Source: Sphingomonas gellani (lineage in GTDB: Bacteria; Pseudomonadota; Alphaproteobacteria; Sphingomonadales; Sphingomonadaceae). From it: a stretch of DNA of 64,000 bases. Below are positions 8,531-17,471 of the stretch, in pieces. The notes below the pieces were generated by a model. The model did no database searches. It saw only the letters and a program-made list of their open reading frames with translations, and had not been told where the DNA came from. Numbering within the stretch: the stretch's first letter is position 1; each line of letters opens with the position of its first letter. The DNA lies in NCBI RefSeq assembly GCF_900110035.1, contig NZ_FOCF01000003.1:248001-312000 (forward strand), written 5' to 3'. The translations under genes were made by a program, and so were the position numbers.

Positions 8531-9436
8531 ATGGCAAAGGCTCCCCATGGGCGCAACGAGCCGCCCAAGATCGTCATCGTCAAGAAGATCATCGCCGATG
8601 GCCATGGCGGCCATCACGGCGGCGCATGGAAGGTCGCCTATGCCGACTTCGTGACGGCGATGATGGCGTTCTTCCTGCTGCTCTGGCTGCTCGGCGCCAC
8701 GACCGAAAAGCAGCGCAAGGGTATCGCGGACTATTTCGCGCCGACGCTGCTCGACACGCGTGCGCTGGGTATCGGGGGGCAGGGCGTGATGGGTGGCCAG
8801 TCCGCCGCGCAGGCCCCCGGTGTCGGCACCAATTCCGGTGCCAGCACCATGCAGTTCATGGCGCAGCCGAACACGACGGCGGGCGGCGGGCCGAAGGCGG
8901 GCACGGGCAATCGCGGATCGCTCAACAACCCGCAGACCCGTGCGGAGGATCGCAAGAATTTCGAGGCGATGCGCCGCAAGGTGTTCAGCCAGATGGCCGC
9001 GCAGCGCGAGCTGGCGAAGCTGGCCAACCATGTTCGTTTCGTCATGACCGATCAGGGCATGCGCATCGACCTGGTCGACGACGCCGATTATTCGATGTTC
9101 GCACTGGGTACCACTGCGCTCGATACGCGTGCGTCGGAGCTGATCGGCAAGATCGCGGAGGTGATCCGCGCGACCGGCAACCCGATCATGATCCGCGGCC
9201 ATACCGACAGCGTGCCCTATGGCGACCCGCGCGCCATGAACAACTGGATGCTGTCGTCGGGCCGGGCGGAGGCGACGCGCCGCCGACTGGCGAGCGGTGG
9301 CATCCCGGAATCGCGGTTCGAGCGGATCGAAGGCGTCGCGGACCGGGAGCCGATGATCGCCAACAATCCCGCCGACCCACGCAACCGTCGCGTGGCGATC
9401 ACCTTGCTCTATCGCCGCAGCGGGTTCGGCCAATAG
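8531..9436 (+). CDS. motB: Flagellar motor stator protein MotB
   Basis: This 301-aa peptidoglycan-anchored stator subunit starts at the ATG 4 bases after motA. The single membrane segment WKVAYADFVTAMMAFFLLLW holds the expected proton-carrying aspartate at about residue 39. The OmpA-like peptidoglycan-binding domain is C-terminal, with IRGHTDSVPYG and NRRVAITLLYR. A Gly/Gln/Asn-rich linker (about residues 85-140) joins the two. An in-frame start upstream inside motA exists but has no support from the family. A bidirectional terminator lies about 50 bases downstream. Confidence 0.96.
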   Translation: MAKAPHGRNEPPKIVIVKKIIADGHGGHHGGAWKVAYADFVTAMMAFFLLLWLLGATTEKQRKGIADYFAPTLLDTRALGIGGQGVMGGQSAAQAPGVGTNSGASTMQFMAQPNTTAGGGPKAGTGNRGSLNNPQTRAEDRKNFEAMRRKVFSQMAAQRELAKLANHVRFVMTDQGMRIDLVDDADYSMFALGTTALDTRASELIGKIAEVIRATGNPIMIRGHTDSVPYGDPRAMNNWMLSSGRAEATRRRLASGGIPESRFERIEGVADREPMIANNPADPRNRRVAITLLYRRSGFGQ

Positions 9437-9487
9437 ATCACGCGCAGCGGCGCGGGACGGGCGCAGGGGATTTCAGCGACAACAGAA

Positions 9488-9522
9488 AAACCGCGCATCC
9501 GGGACGACCGGGTGCGCGGTTT
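9488..9522. terminator. Bidirectional Rho-independent terminator after motB
   Basis: A 15-bp stem (9488-9502 with 9508-9522, one G-T pair) encloses a 5-base loop. On the plus strand it is followed by TTTCTCGTGTT; on the minus strand it is followed by TTTTTCTG. It separates motB from the convergent small gene at 9576-9740. Confidence 0.8.
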
Positions 9523-9575
9523 CTCGTGTTGCTGGCGTGGTGGGACCGGCGGGCGCCACGCCGCGCCGGCGCGGG

Positions 9576-9740
9576 TCACCGTTCCGGGGATCGGTCCTTC
9601 AGCATGGCATCGATGCGCGCGATCAACTCGCCCGGAGCGACGGAGGCGCCGGCCGGGTGCGCCGGGGCGGGGGCGAGCATCTTGCGGCGCAGGCGGTCGA
9701 ACGCGCGTGGCCGCTGGAATGCTTCGGGATCGTGGAACAT
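9576..9740 (-). CDS. Small hypothetical protein, 54 aa
   Basis: An ATG (plus 9738-9740) preceded by an AAGGAGCG ribosome site opens a 54-codon frame ending in TGA. The product is rich in Arg, Ala and Pro, begins MFHDPEAFQRPRAFDRLRRK, and ends in a short amphipathic helix (IARIDAMLKDR). No function is recognised. A terminator with a good U-run on this strand follows 54 bases downstream. It could be a real small gene downstream of the LOG-family gene or a chance frame in GC-rich DNA. Confidence 0.5.
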   Translation of the reverse strand: MFHDPEAFQRPRAFDRLRRKMLAPAPAHPAGASVAPGELIARIDAMLKDRSPER

Positions 9741-9826
9741 GGGACGCTCCTTCTCGCGCCCGCGATGCCGCGCCGCTCGTTAACGGCAGGTAAGCGGCCG
9801 CGATCGAAAGCGTTTCCCGCGCGCGA

Positions 9827-10714
9827 TCAGCCCTGTTCCGCCTCCGCCTTTTCGCGGTTGCGGTAGAAGGTCTGCACCGCGTCCCACGCCTCGTCGGCGG
9901 TTTCGACATAGGTGAAGATGCCCAGGTCGCGTTCGGACACCACGCCCTCTTCGACCAGAGCATCGAAATCGACCACGCGTTCCCAGAACTCGCGCCCGAA
10001 CAGCAGCACGGGGATCGGCGCGATCTTGCCCGTCTGGATCAGGGTCAGCAGCTCGAACAGTTCGTCGAACGTGCCGAAGCCACCCGGAAACGCTGCCAGC
10101 GCGCGTGCGTGCAGCAGGAAATGCATCTTCCTGAGCGCGAAATAATGGAACTGGAAGCTGAGAGAGGGCGTGACGTAGGGATTGGGCGCCTGTTCGTGCG
10201 GCAGCACGATGTTCAGCCCGATCGATTCCTGCCCGGCATCCGCCGCGCCGCGATTGGCCGCCTCCATGATCGACGGACCGCCGCCGGAGCAGACCACGAA
10301 CTGACGCTTGCCGTCCGCATCGCGCGGCAGGCGCGACACCTTGGCCGCCAGCTCGCGGGCGACGTCGTAATATTTGCTCTTGGCGATCAGCCGCTCGGCG
10401 ATGCGGCGGCTCTTGTCGTCGGTTGCCAGTTCGAGCAGCGCGTGCGCCTTTTCCGGCTCCGGGATACGGGCGGAGCCGTACATCACGAAGGTGGAGGCGA
10501 TGTTCGCCTCGTTCAGCAGCAGCTGCGGTTTCAGCAGTTCGAGCTGGAAACGGACGGGTCGCAAATCCTCGCGCAGCAGGAAGTCCATGTCCTGGAAGGC
10601 GAGGCGATAGGCCGGGTTCTCGGTCTGCGGCGTGTGGGTCGCGATGTGCGCGGCCGCTTCGGCGTCCTGCTTGGCGCGCGGGAATACACGCGATGGTACT
10701 CGTGGATCAGTCAT
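9827..10714 (-). CDS. LOG family protein (cytokinin riboside 5'-monophosphate phosphoribohydrolase-like)
   Basis: This 295-aa protein shows the LOG/TIGR00730 motif PGGFGTFDELFE (about residues 208-219) together with CSGGGPSIMEAANRGA, the nucleotide-binding part formerly annotated as lysine decarboxylase. Family members hydrolyse the N-glycosidic bond of nucleoside 5'-monophosphates. The extra 90 residues or so at the N terminus are typical of the longer bacterial subgroup. GTG at 10717 directly before the ATG at 10714 is an alternative start. A GGGCG-TTA-CGCCC hairpin lies at the start (10719-10731). Confidence 0.88.
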   Translation of the reverse strand: MTDPRVPSRVFPRAKQDAEAAAHIATHTPQTENPAYRLAFQDMDFLLREDLRPVRFQLELLKPQLLLNEANIASTFVMYGSARIPEPEKAHALLELATDDKSRRIAERLIAKSKYYDVARELAAKVSRLPRDADGKRQFVVCSGGGPSIMEAANRGAADAGQESIGLNIVLPHEQAPNPYVTPSLSFQFHYFALRKMHFLLHARALAAFPGGFGTFDELFELLTLIQTGKIAPIPVLLFGREFWERVVDFDALVEEGVVSERDLGIFTYVETADEAWDAVQTFYRNREKAEAEQG

Positions 10715-10782
10715 CACGGGGCGTTACGCCCGCAATGTTACACCTGTCCAGACGGGGCGGATGCCGGCGGCTCCGCGCGCCG

Positions 10783-11424
10783 TTACCGGCAGAACGCGGC
10801 GTGGTCGTCCTCCAGGTGCAGGTGGTCGCGGTGCGCGGCGTTGTAGTCGGGGCTCAGCACCGTGCCGAACCGCCGGCACGCGGAACGCCGGACGGTCTGC
10901 AGAAAGGTGCGCGTGGCCGGGTCGGGCGTGTTCCAGTCGCCGACGATGCTGATCCGCCGCCCGTCCTTCAGCACGAAGGCGGATACGTCGATCGCGTTGG
11001 CAAGGGCGTGGCCCGACCGTCGGTTGCCGATCCCGGCCGTGCCGACGACGTTGCGGCAGGCATAGCTGCCCATCGTGTCCACCCGCGCCAGTTCCGATCC
11101 CATGATCTGATAGGCGGCGGGCACGGCGGCGTTGCGGACCCAGGCGCTGAACGCCCGCGCTGCGCCGCAGCGGACCGCGGTCAGGTTGTTCACGGGCACG
11201 CCGATGTCTAGCAGCTGCACCGTGCCGTACAGGCCACAGCCGGGACCGGTCGCCTTATCCGGCAGGCGGCGATAGGCGATGCCCTGTGCGTCCAGGTCGC
11301 GCAGGCATTGCGCGGTCTCGCGGAGCGGCACCCGCTCCGGCTCCGCGCGCCGTTCCGCCGGACGCTCTACCCGGCCACAGGCGGCCGCGAACATTGCCGC
11401 AACGACCACCACCATGCCGGACAT
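10783..11424 (-). CDS. Extensin-like lipoprotein
   Basis: This 213-aa protein begins with a lipoprotein signal (MSGMVVVVAAMFAAAC, cysteine at about residue 16) and carries the extensin-like C-terminal domain. Its conserved metal-site-like motifs are SGHALANAIDVSAF and HRDHLHLE, which resemble those of D-Ala-D-Ala carboxypeptidase/DUF882-type peptidoglycan enzymes. The start was chosen at 11424 because it gives a signal peptide and has GAAGGGGA upstream; a longer frame exists but would run into the serC leader. Periplasmic and cell-wall related; the exact activity is unknown. Confidence 0.8.
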   Translation of the reverse strand: MSGMVVVVAAMFAAACGRVERPAERRAEPERVPLRETAQCLRDLDAQGIAYRRLPDKATGPGCGLYGTVQLLDIGVPVNNLTAVRCGAARAFSAWVRNAAVPAAYQIMGSELARVDTMGSYACRNVVGTAGIGNRRSGHALANAIDVSAFVLKDGRRISIVGDWNTPDPATRTFLQTVRRSACRRFGTVLSPDYNAAHRDHLHLEDDHAAFCR

Positions 11425-11527
11425 GATCCGGCATCCCCTTCTTCGCGAACGCCTCACCCGCGTGTCCATGCGCAAGCGGCGCGCCCGGCTCAAGGTCGCG
11501 GTGACAAAAGGAGCGAAGTTCGCGCCG

Positions 11528-11620
11528 AATCCCGCTTGCCCGGCGGGATGGTCCTCTGTACCCCCGTCGACGGGCCACGCGGTCCCAACGCCGCGCGTGC
11601 TCTCTGTAAGGAGAGTTGCA
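11528..11620 (+). promoter_or_regulatory. serC leader with three hairpins (serC-motif-like 5' UTR)
   Basis: Directly before serC are three stem-loops: ATCCCGC/GCGGGAT (11529-11535 with 11543-11549), CCCG/CGGG around TCGA (11563-11574), and CTCTC/GAGAG (11600-11604 with 11611-11615). The last one holds the AAGGAG Shine-Dalgarno sequence in its loop and 3' arm, so folding would hide the ribosome site. A conserved serC RNA motif is known upstream of alphaproteobacterial serC genes. Match to that motif is judged from position and the sequestered site, not from an alignment. Confidence 0.5.
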
Positions 11621-12781
11621 TTGACTGATACTGCCGTTTCCGACGTTACCCGTGCGTCCATCGCACAGCCCGCCAGCAAGCCGGCGCGCCCCTTTTTCTC
11701 CTCCGGTCCCTGCGCGAAACCGCCCGGCTGGTCCGCCGACCGGCTCGACACCGCCGCGCTCGGCCGTTCCCATCGATCGAAACTGGGCAAGGATCGCCTG
11801 GCTCACTGCATCGCGCTGATGCGTGAGATGCTGCGCCTGCCCGACACGCACCGCATCGGCATCGTTCCCGGTTCCGACACCGGCGCGTTCGAGATGGCGA
11901 TGTGGACCATGCTCGGCGCCCGCCCGGTCACCACGCTCGCCTGGGAAAGCTTTGGCGAGGGGTGGGTCACCGATGCGGTCAAGCAGCTGAAGATCGATCC
12001 CATCGTGATCCGCGCCGATTACGGCCAGCTGCCCGACCTGACGCAGGTCGATTGGTCGAACGACGTGCTGTTCACCTGGAACGGCACCACCAGCGGCGTG
12101 CGGGTGCCGAACGCCGACTGGATCCCGGCGGACCGCGAGGGCCTGAGCTTCGCCGACGCGACGTCGGGCGTGTTCGCGTACGATATCGACTGGACCAAGA
12201 TCGATGTGGCGACCTTTTCCTGGCAAAAGGTGCTGGGCGGGGAGGGGGCGCACGGCGTCCTGATCCTCGGCCCGCGCGCGGTCGAGCGCCTGGAAAGCTA
12301 CACTCCCGCCTGGCCGTTGCCCAAGGTGTTCCGCCTGGTGTCCAAGGGCAAGCTGGCCGAGGGCGTGTTCAAGGGCGAGACGATCAACACGCCCTCGATG
12401 CTGGCGGTCGAGGATGCGATCTTCGCGCTGGAATGGGCGCAGGGGTTGGGCGGCGCGGACGCGCTGATCGCTCGGTCGGATGCCAATGCCGCCGCGCTGG
12501 ACGCGATCGTGGATGCGCGCGACTGGCTGGGCCATCTCGCCACCGATCCGGCGACCCGGTCGAAAACCAGCGTCTGCCTGACCGTGGACGGCGCGGACGA
12601 GGCGTTCATCAAGAAGATGGCCTCCCTCCTCGAAAAGGAGGGCGCGGCGTTCGACGTCGCCGGATATCGCGACGCCCCGCCGGGCCTGCGCATCTGGTGC
12701 GGCGCCACCGTCGACACCGCCGATATCGAGGCGCTCGGTCCCTGGCTCGACTGGGCCTACGCGACCGCCAAGGCGGCCTGA
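11621..12781 (+). CDS. serC: Phosphoserine aminotransferase (alphaproteobacterial type)
   Basis: SerC converts 3-phosphohydroxypyruvate and glutamate to phosphoserine (serine, and pyridoxal in some species). The 386-aa product fits the Methanosarcina/alphaproteobacterial subclass: FFSSGPCAKPPGW near residue 25, then FSWQKVLGGEGAHG with the PLP lysine near residue 199. The start is TTG at 11621, decided by AAGGAG 10 bases upstream and the leader hairpins; the open frame extends further upstream without a ribosome site. It is followed by serA after a palindromic repeat, so the two serine-synthesis steps are adjacent. Confidence 0.95.
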   Translation: MTDTAVSDVTRASIAQPASKPARPFFSSGPCAKPPGWSADRLDTAALGRSHRSKLGKDRLAHCIALMREMLRLPDTHRIGIVPGSDTGAFEMAMWTMLGARPVTTLAWESFGEGWVTDAVKQLKIDPIVIRADYGQLPDLTQVDWSNDVLFTWNGTTSGVRVPNADWIPADREGLSFADATSGVFAYDIDWTKIDVATFSWQKVLGGEGAHGVLILGPRAVERLESYTPAWPLPKVFRLVSKGKLAEGVFKGETINTPSMLAVEDAIFALEWAQGLGGADALIARSDANAAALDAIVDARDWLGHLATDPATRSKTSVCLTVDGADEAFIKKMASLLEKEGAAFDVAGYRDAPPGLRIWCGATVDTADIEALGPWLDWAYATAKAA

Positions 12782-12796
12782 CTCCTTTCGCATCGT

Positions 12797-12862
12797 CCCG
12801 GCGCAGGCCGGGATCCACCGCCCAAAGCGGCACCGCTTTCCAGGACCCCGGCCTGCGCCGGG
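12797..12862. repeat. REP-like palindromic element between serC and serA
   Basis: CCCGGCGCAGGCCGGG (12797-12812) and its exact reverse complement (12847-12862) are 16-bp arms. Inside them AAAGCGG and CCGCTTT make a further 7-bp stem. The whole occupies nearly all of the 96-base serC-serA gap. The form is like extragenic palindromes found in many sphingomonad genomes. It could fold in mRNA and modulate serA expression. Confidence 0.75.
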
Positions 12863-12877
12863 TGGAGACACATTCCC

Positions 12878-14455
12878 ATGCCCAAGGTACTGATTTCCGA
12901 CAAGATGGACCCCAAGGCCGCCCAGATCTTCCGCGAGCGCGGGGTCGAGGTGGACGAGATCACCGGCAAGACGCCCGATGAGCTGAAGGCGATCATCGGT
13001 GAATATGACGGGCTCGCGATCCGCAGCTCGACCAAGGTGACCAAGGACATCCTCGAACACGCCACCAACCTGAAGGTCGTGGGTCGCGCCGGCATCGGTG
13101 TCGACAATGTCGACATCCCCGCCGCCTCCGCAAAAGGCGTGGTCGTGATGAACACGCCCTTCGGCAACTCGATCACAACCGCCGAACACGCCATCGCGCT
13201 GATGTTCGCGCTCGCCCGCCAGCTGCCGGAGGCGGATGCCTCCACCCAGGCTGGCAAGTGGGAAAAGAACCGCTTCATGGGCGTGGAGCTGACCGCCAAG
13301 ACGCTGGGCCTGATCGGTGCGGGCAATATCGGCTCCATTGTCGCCGATCGTGCGCGCGGTCTGAAGATGAAGGTGGTGGCGTTCGACCCGTTCCTGACGC
13401 CCGAACGCGCGCTGGAAATGGGCGTGGAGAAGGTCGAGCTGGACACGCTGCTCGCCCGCGCCGACTTCATCACGCTGCACACGCCGCTGACCGACCAGAC
13501 GCGCAACATCCTGTCGGCGGACAACCTGGCGAAGACGAAAAAGGGCGTGCGCATCATCAACTGCGCGCGCGGCGGCCTAATCGACGAGGCGGCGTTGAAG
13601 GCGGGGCTCGATTCGGGCCACATCGCGGGCGCGGCGCTGGACGTGTTCGTGACCGAGCCGGCCAAGGAAAGCCCGCTGTTCGGGACGGCCAACTTCGTCT
13701 CCACCCCGCATCTGGGCGCATCCACGACCGAGGCGCAGGTCAACGTCGCGATCCAGGTGGCGGAGCAGATGGCCGACTTCCTGGTGTCGGGCGGCGTCAC
13801 CAACGCGCTCAACATGCCCAGCCTGTCCGCCGAGGAAGCCCCCAAGCTGAAGCCGTACATGGCGCTGGCGGAAAAGCTGGGCGGTCTGGTCGGGCAGCTC
13901 GCGACCGGGGCGATCACCGCGATCTCCGTCGAGGCCGAGGGGGCGGCGGCGATGCTGAACCAGAAGCCGATCACCAGCGCCGTGCTGGCCGGGTTCCTGC
14001 AAACCCAGACCGCGACCGTCAACATGGTCAACGCGCCGCTGCTGGCGAAGGACCGCGGCATCGCGGTGCGGGAGGTGCGGACCGAGCGCGAGGGCGATTA
14101 CCACACGCTGCTGCGCGTCAGCGTGACGACGCAGGACGGGGAGCGCTCCGTCGCGGGGACGCTGTTCAGCGATCAGGCGCCGCGCCTGGTCGAACTGTTC
14201 GGCATCAAGGTCGAGGCCGACCTGACCGGCGCCATGCTGTACGTGGTCAATGTCGATGCGCCCGGCTTTATCGGCCGGCTCGGCACGACGCTGGGCGAGG
14301 CGGGCGTGAACATCGGCACCTTCCACCTCGGCCGGCGCGCCGCGGGGGGCGAGGCGGTGCTGCTGCTGTCGGTGGACGAGCCGGTCACGGGCGAACTGCT
14401 GGCGCGGGTCAAGGCGTTGCCGGGGGTGAAGACCGCGATGGGGCTGAACTTCTGA
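12878..14455 (+). CDS. serA: D-3-phosphoglycerate dehydrogenase
   Basis: This 525-aa enzyme is the first step of serine synthesis (3-phosphoglycerate to 3-phosphohydroxypyruvate, NAD-linked). The nucleotide-binding motif LGLIGAGNIGSIVADRA lies near residue 146. The catalytic Arg, Glu and His are visible in INCARGGLIDEAA, FVTEPAKESPLF and STPHLGASTTEAQ. The C-terminal third holds the ASB domain and a final ACT domain (about residues 455-525), as in the long form of the enzyme. It is probably co-transcribed with serC. Confidence 0.97.
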   Translation: MPKVLISDKMDPKAAQIFRERGVEVDEITGKTPDELKAIIGEYDGLAIRSSTKVTKDILEHATNLKVVGRAGIGVDNVDIPAASAKGVVVMNTPFGNSITTAEHAIALMFALARQLPEADASTQAGKWEKNRFMGVELTAKTLGLIGAGNIGSIVADRARGLKMKVVAFDPFLTPERALEMGVEKVELDTLLARADFITLHTPLTDQTRNILSADNLAKTKKGVRIINCARGGLIDEAALKAGLDSGHIAGAALDVFVTEPAKESPLFGTANFVSTPHLGASTTEAQVNVAIQVAEQMADFLVSGGVTNALNMPSLSAEEAPKLKPYMALAEKLGGLVGQLATGAITAISVEAEGAAAMLNQKPITSAVLAGFLQTQTATVNMVNAPLLAKDRGIAVREVRTEREGDYHTLLRVSVTTQDGERSVAGTLFSDQAPRLVELFGIKVEADLTGAMLYVVNVDAPGFIGRLGTTLGEAGVNIGTFHLGRRAAGGEAVLLLSVDEPVTGELLARVKALPGVKTAMGLNF

Positions 14456-14501
14456 TCGCCCGCTAGTGGATTCGGGCGCGGCGGCGGGCTAGGCGCGCGG
14501 G

Positions 14502-15167
14502 ATGCCGCCCGCCGCCAGACCCGACATGCTGCGCCTGAAGGCCGACATGCTGCCGCTGTTCGAAACGGTGGTGATGACCGCGCATGTCGCCGATCATGGC
14601 GCGATCGACGCGCAACTGGCAGCAGCCATCCGTGATCGAATGGCGGCGGACGAGGGGCTGAATCGCTCCAACATCGGCGGCTGGCATTCGCGCACCGACA
14701 TGCTGGAATGGGGCGGCGCGCCGGCGGAGCGGGTGGCGGACGCCGCCATACGCGCCGCCCGCCGCCTGTCGCATTTCGAGGATCGCGATCCGGCCAGCAT
14801 CGACTGGTCGGTGCGCATGTGGGCCAATGTCTCGCCACCCGGCGCGCTCAACATGAGCCACGCGCATCCCGGGGTGCTGTGGGCGGCGGTCTATTATGTC
14901 GATCGCGGTGCGGATCCGGGCGAGGATGCCGGCGGCGAGCTTTACCTTGAGGACCCACGCTTTCCCATGCCCCTGATGACCTTTCCCGGTTTCCGCGCGA
15001 TCGGCGCCGATGGCCGGCCGCAATCCCATGAGCGGACGGTGACGACCGGCGCGGGCGATCTGGTGCTGTTTCCCGGCTATCTGCGCCACGGCGTGCGGCC
15101 GCATCGGGGCTTACGGGACCGCATCTCCATCGCGATGAACCTGTACGCGCGGGAGAAGGCGGCATGA
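14502..15167 (+). CDS. Putative 2-oxoglutarate/Fe(II)-dependent oxygenase (TIGR02466-like)
   Basis: This 221-aa protein has the layout of the TIGR02466 group of predicted 2OG-Fe(II) dioxygenases: LNMSHAHPGVLWAAVYYVD holding the first iron ligand, then GDLVLFPGYLRHGVRPHRG with the distal His and the Arg that would bind 2-oxoglutarate, followed by RISIAMNLY. The substrate is unknown. The ATG overlaps nothing upstream, but the stop overlaps the hisZ start (ATGA), so it is translated with hisZ. ATG 14526 is an alternative start. Confidence 0.8.
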   Translation: MPPAARPDMLRLKADMLPLFETVVMTAHVADHGAIDAQLAAAIRDRMAADEGLNRSNIGGWHSRTDMLEWGGAPAERVADAAIRAARRLSHFEDRDPASIDWSVRMWANVSPPGALNMSHAHPGVLWAAVYYVDRGADPGEDAGGELYLEDPRFPMPLMTFPGFRAIGADGRPQSHERTVTTGAGDLVLFPGYLRHGVRPHRGLRDRISIAMNLYAREKAA

Positions 15168-16264
15168 CCGCGCTGCTGCCCGAGGGGTTCCGCGACGCCC
15201 TGCCTCCCTTTGCCGATTCGGAGGCGGCGGCGGAGGCGGCGGTGCTGCGCGTCGCGGCCAGCTATGGCTATGAGCGCGCCGCGCCCCCGCTGGCCGAGTT
15301 CGCCGAGGGGCTCGCATCGCGGTTGAAGGCGGGTGGCCTGACCGATGCGGTGCGCTTCGTCGATCCGATCAGCCAGCAGACGCTGGCGATCCGCCCCGAC
15401 CTGACCGCACAGATCGCCCGCATCGCCGCGACACGCATGGGCCACCATCCGCGCCCGGTGCGGCTCAGCTATGCCGGCGAAGTGCTGAAGCTGCGCGGCG
15501 GGCAACTCGCCCCGGCGCGGCAGCGGCGACAGATCGGCGCGGAGCTGATCGGGCTCGACTCGGTCGTCGCGGCGCAGGAGATCGTCGGCATCGCGGTGGA
15601 GGCGCTGTCTGCCGCCGGTGCCGGCGGGGTGTCGATCGATTTCACGCTGCCCGATCTGGTCGAGGTGCTGGCCGGCGGACCGCTCCCTGTGGCGGCGGAC
15701 AGGGTGGCGATGCTGCGCGACCGGCTGGACGCGAAGGATGCCGGTGCGGTGGCCGCGATCGCGCCGGACTATCTGCCGTTGATCGAGGCGGCGGGGCCGT
15801 TCGCGACCGCGATGCAGCGGCTGCGTGCGTTGGACGTGGCGGGTGCGCTGGCCAGCCGGCTCGACGGGTTGGAGACGATCGCCGCGGGGATCGGCGGCGA
15901 CGTCACGCTGACGCTGGACCCGACCGAGCGGCACGGGTTCGAGTTCCAGTCCTGGTTGGGCTTCTCGCTGTTCGTGTCGGGCGCCCAGCGCGAGGTGGGG
16001 CGTGGCGGCACCTATACCGTGGTGCGCGACGATGGGAGCGAGGAAGCGGCAACCGGCTTTTCGCTTTATGCCGACGCGCTGGTCGCGGGCGCGCCGCGAC
16101 CCGAACGGCGGCGCCTGTTCCTGCCGTTCGGCACGCCGCCGGGCGATGGCGCCGCGTTGCGTGCGCAGGGTTGGGTGACGGTGGCGGCGCTGGATGCGGA
16201 CGATACGCCGGGCGCGCAACTCGCGACCCATATCTGGCAGGGCGGGGGCGTCCAGCCGGTCTGA
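15164..16264 (+). CDS. hisZ: ATP phosphoribosyltransferase regulatory subunit HisZ
   Basis: HisZ is a histidyl-tRNA synthetase paralogue without synthetase activity that activates short-form HisG, the first histidine-synthesis enzyme. This 366-aa protein begins LLPEGFRDALPPFADSEAAA. It then has class II synthetase-like blocks: FVDPISQQTLAIRPDLTAQI (motif 2 region), ELIGLDS, and GRGGTYTVV near the C terminus. Length is close to that of other alphaproteobacterial HisZ. No hisG is nearby. It converges on the sugar dehydrogenase gene with only 7 bases between. Confidence 0.88.
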   Translation: MTALLPEGFRDALPPFADSEAAAEAAVLRVAASYGYERAAPPLAEFAEGLASRLKAGGLTDAVRFVDPISQQTLAIRPDLTAQIARIAATRMGHHPRPVRLSYAGEVLKLRGGQLAPARQRRQIGAELIGLDSVVAAQEIVGIAVEALSAAGAGGVSIDFTLPDLVEVLAGGPLPVAADRVAMLRDRLDAKDAGAVAAIAPDYLPLIEAAGPFATAMQRLRALDVAGALASRLDGLETIAAGIGGDVTLTLDPTERHGFEFQSWLGFSLFVSGAQREVGRGGTYTVVRDDGSEEAATGFSLYADALVAGAPRPERRRLFLPFGTPPGDGAALRAQGWVTVAALDADDTPGAQLATHIWQGGGVQPV

Positions 16265-16271
16265 CCGGGGG

Positions 16272-17471
16272 CTAGTTCGGCGTCAGCTCGATCAGCTTGC
16301 CGCCACTGCCATCCTGCAGCACCCAGATCGATCCGTCGGGCCCTTCCTCCACCTCGCGAATGCGGGCGCCGAGGGATAGGCGCGCGGCCTCCCGCGCGGT
16401 GTTGCCGTCGACATGGACGCGGACCAGCCCCTGCGCGACTAGGCCGGCCAGGACGAAATCGCCGGTCCAACCGATGAAGGGGGTGCCGCGATACTGGATC
16501 ATCCCGCCCGGCGCGATCACCGGCGTCCAGCTGGTCAAGGGCGGGGTGTAGCGCGTGTCCGTCGCATGGCGCGGGATCGGGGTGCCGTCGTAATTGTCGC
16601 CCTCCGACACACGAGGCCAGCCATAATTGCGGCCCGGTTCGATCAGGTTGAACTCGTCCCCACCGGCCGGCCCCATCTCGCTTTCGAACAGGCGCCCGTC
16701 GCTGGCGAACACCAGGCCATAGGGGTTGCGGTGGCCCAGCGACCAGATTTCCGGCCGTGCGCCCGCCGTCGTGACGAAGGGATTGTCCGCCGGGACGGAC
16801 CCGTCGACCGCGATGCGGATGATCTTGCCCAGCGTACCCGACATGTCCTGGGCAGGCGTGCCCTGCTGCTGTTCGCCGCTGGAGATGAACAGGAAGCGCT
16901 TGTCGGGGGAAAAGGCCAGGCGCGCGCCCAATTGTCCGCCGGTGGTGGCGGGCGTCGCGCGCCAGATCACAGCCAGCCCGTCCAGTCGCGGCGTCCCCGT
17001 CGTCACCAACGTCGCGCGCGCGACCGCCAGCCGCTGTCCACCGGTCGCGGGTTCGGCATAGCTCAGCCAGATACGGCCGTTAGTGGCGAACTCCGGGTCG
17101 AGCACGACGTCCTGGAACCCCAGCTGTCCCGAATAGGTGACGGTCGGGACGCCCGTGACCTCCGTCTTGGTCCCGGTCTGCGTGACCAGCTGGAGATGAC
17201 CCGACTTCTCGGTCACCAGCATCCGCCCGTCGGGCAGGAAGGTCATGGCCCATGGATTGTCGAACGTCGCAACGCTGCGCTGGCTGACCGAAGCGGTCGG
17301 TGTCGGTGCCGGTGAGGGGGCGGGCGTCGGTGTCGGGGTGGGCGCAGGGGTCGGGGTCGGGGTGCCACCGGGCAAGCCCGCGACCGGGGCATCGCTGTTC
17401 TCTCCGTCCGCTCCGCAGGCGGCGAGCATCGCCAGTGCGACAAGCGAGGTGCCAAAGATCCATGGGCGCAT
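16272..17471 (-). CDS. PQQ-dependent sugar dehydrogenase (YliI/Asd-like), lipoprotein
   Basis: This 399-aa protein is a six-bladed propeller of the soluble glucose/sorbosone dehydrogenase family, predicted to oxidise aldoses with PQQ in the periplasm. Blocks include [31 protein letters not shown] and [13 protein letters not shown]. The N terminus is a lipoprotein signal ending LAAC (cysteine about residue 19), followed by a Thr-Pro/Ala-Pro repeat linker (about residues 36-60) that spaces the domain from the membrane. The start at 17471 was chosen for the signal; the frame stays open far upstream over purA by chance. Confidence 0.87.
   Translation of the reverse strand: MRPWIFGTSLVALAMLAACGADGENSDAPVAGLPGGTPTPTPAPTPTPTPAPSPAPTPTASVSQRSVATFDNPWAMTFLPDGRMLVTEKSGHLQLVTQTGTKTEVTGVPTVTYSGQLGFQDVVLDPEFATNGRIWLSYAEPATGGQRLAVARATLVTTGTPRLDGLAVIWRATPATTGGQLGARLAFSPDKRFLFISSGEQQQGTPAQDMSGTLGKIIRIAVDGSVPADNPFVTTAGARPEIWSLGHRNPYGLVFASDGRLFESEMGPAGGDEFNLIEPGRNYGWPRVSEGDNYDGTPIPRHATDTRYTPPLTSWTPVIAPGGMIQYRGTPFIGWTGDFVLAGLVAQGLVRVHVDGNTAREAARLSLGARIREVEEGPDGSIWVLQDGSGGKLIELTPN

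Noticed and set aside
9779..9796. Possible CtrA site near the 54-aa gene (TTAC-N6-TTAAC on the minus strand)
   Set aside because: Spacing is one base short of the consensus; kept only as a remark.
11255..13480. 741-codon minus-strand frame across serC-serA
   Set aside because: Overlaps two certain genes and has no domain; shadow frame.
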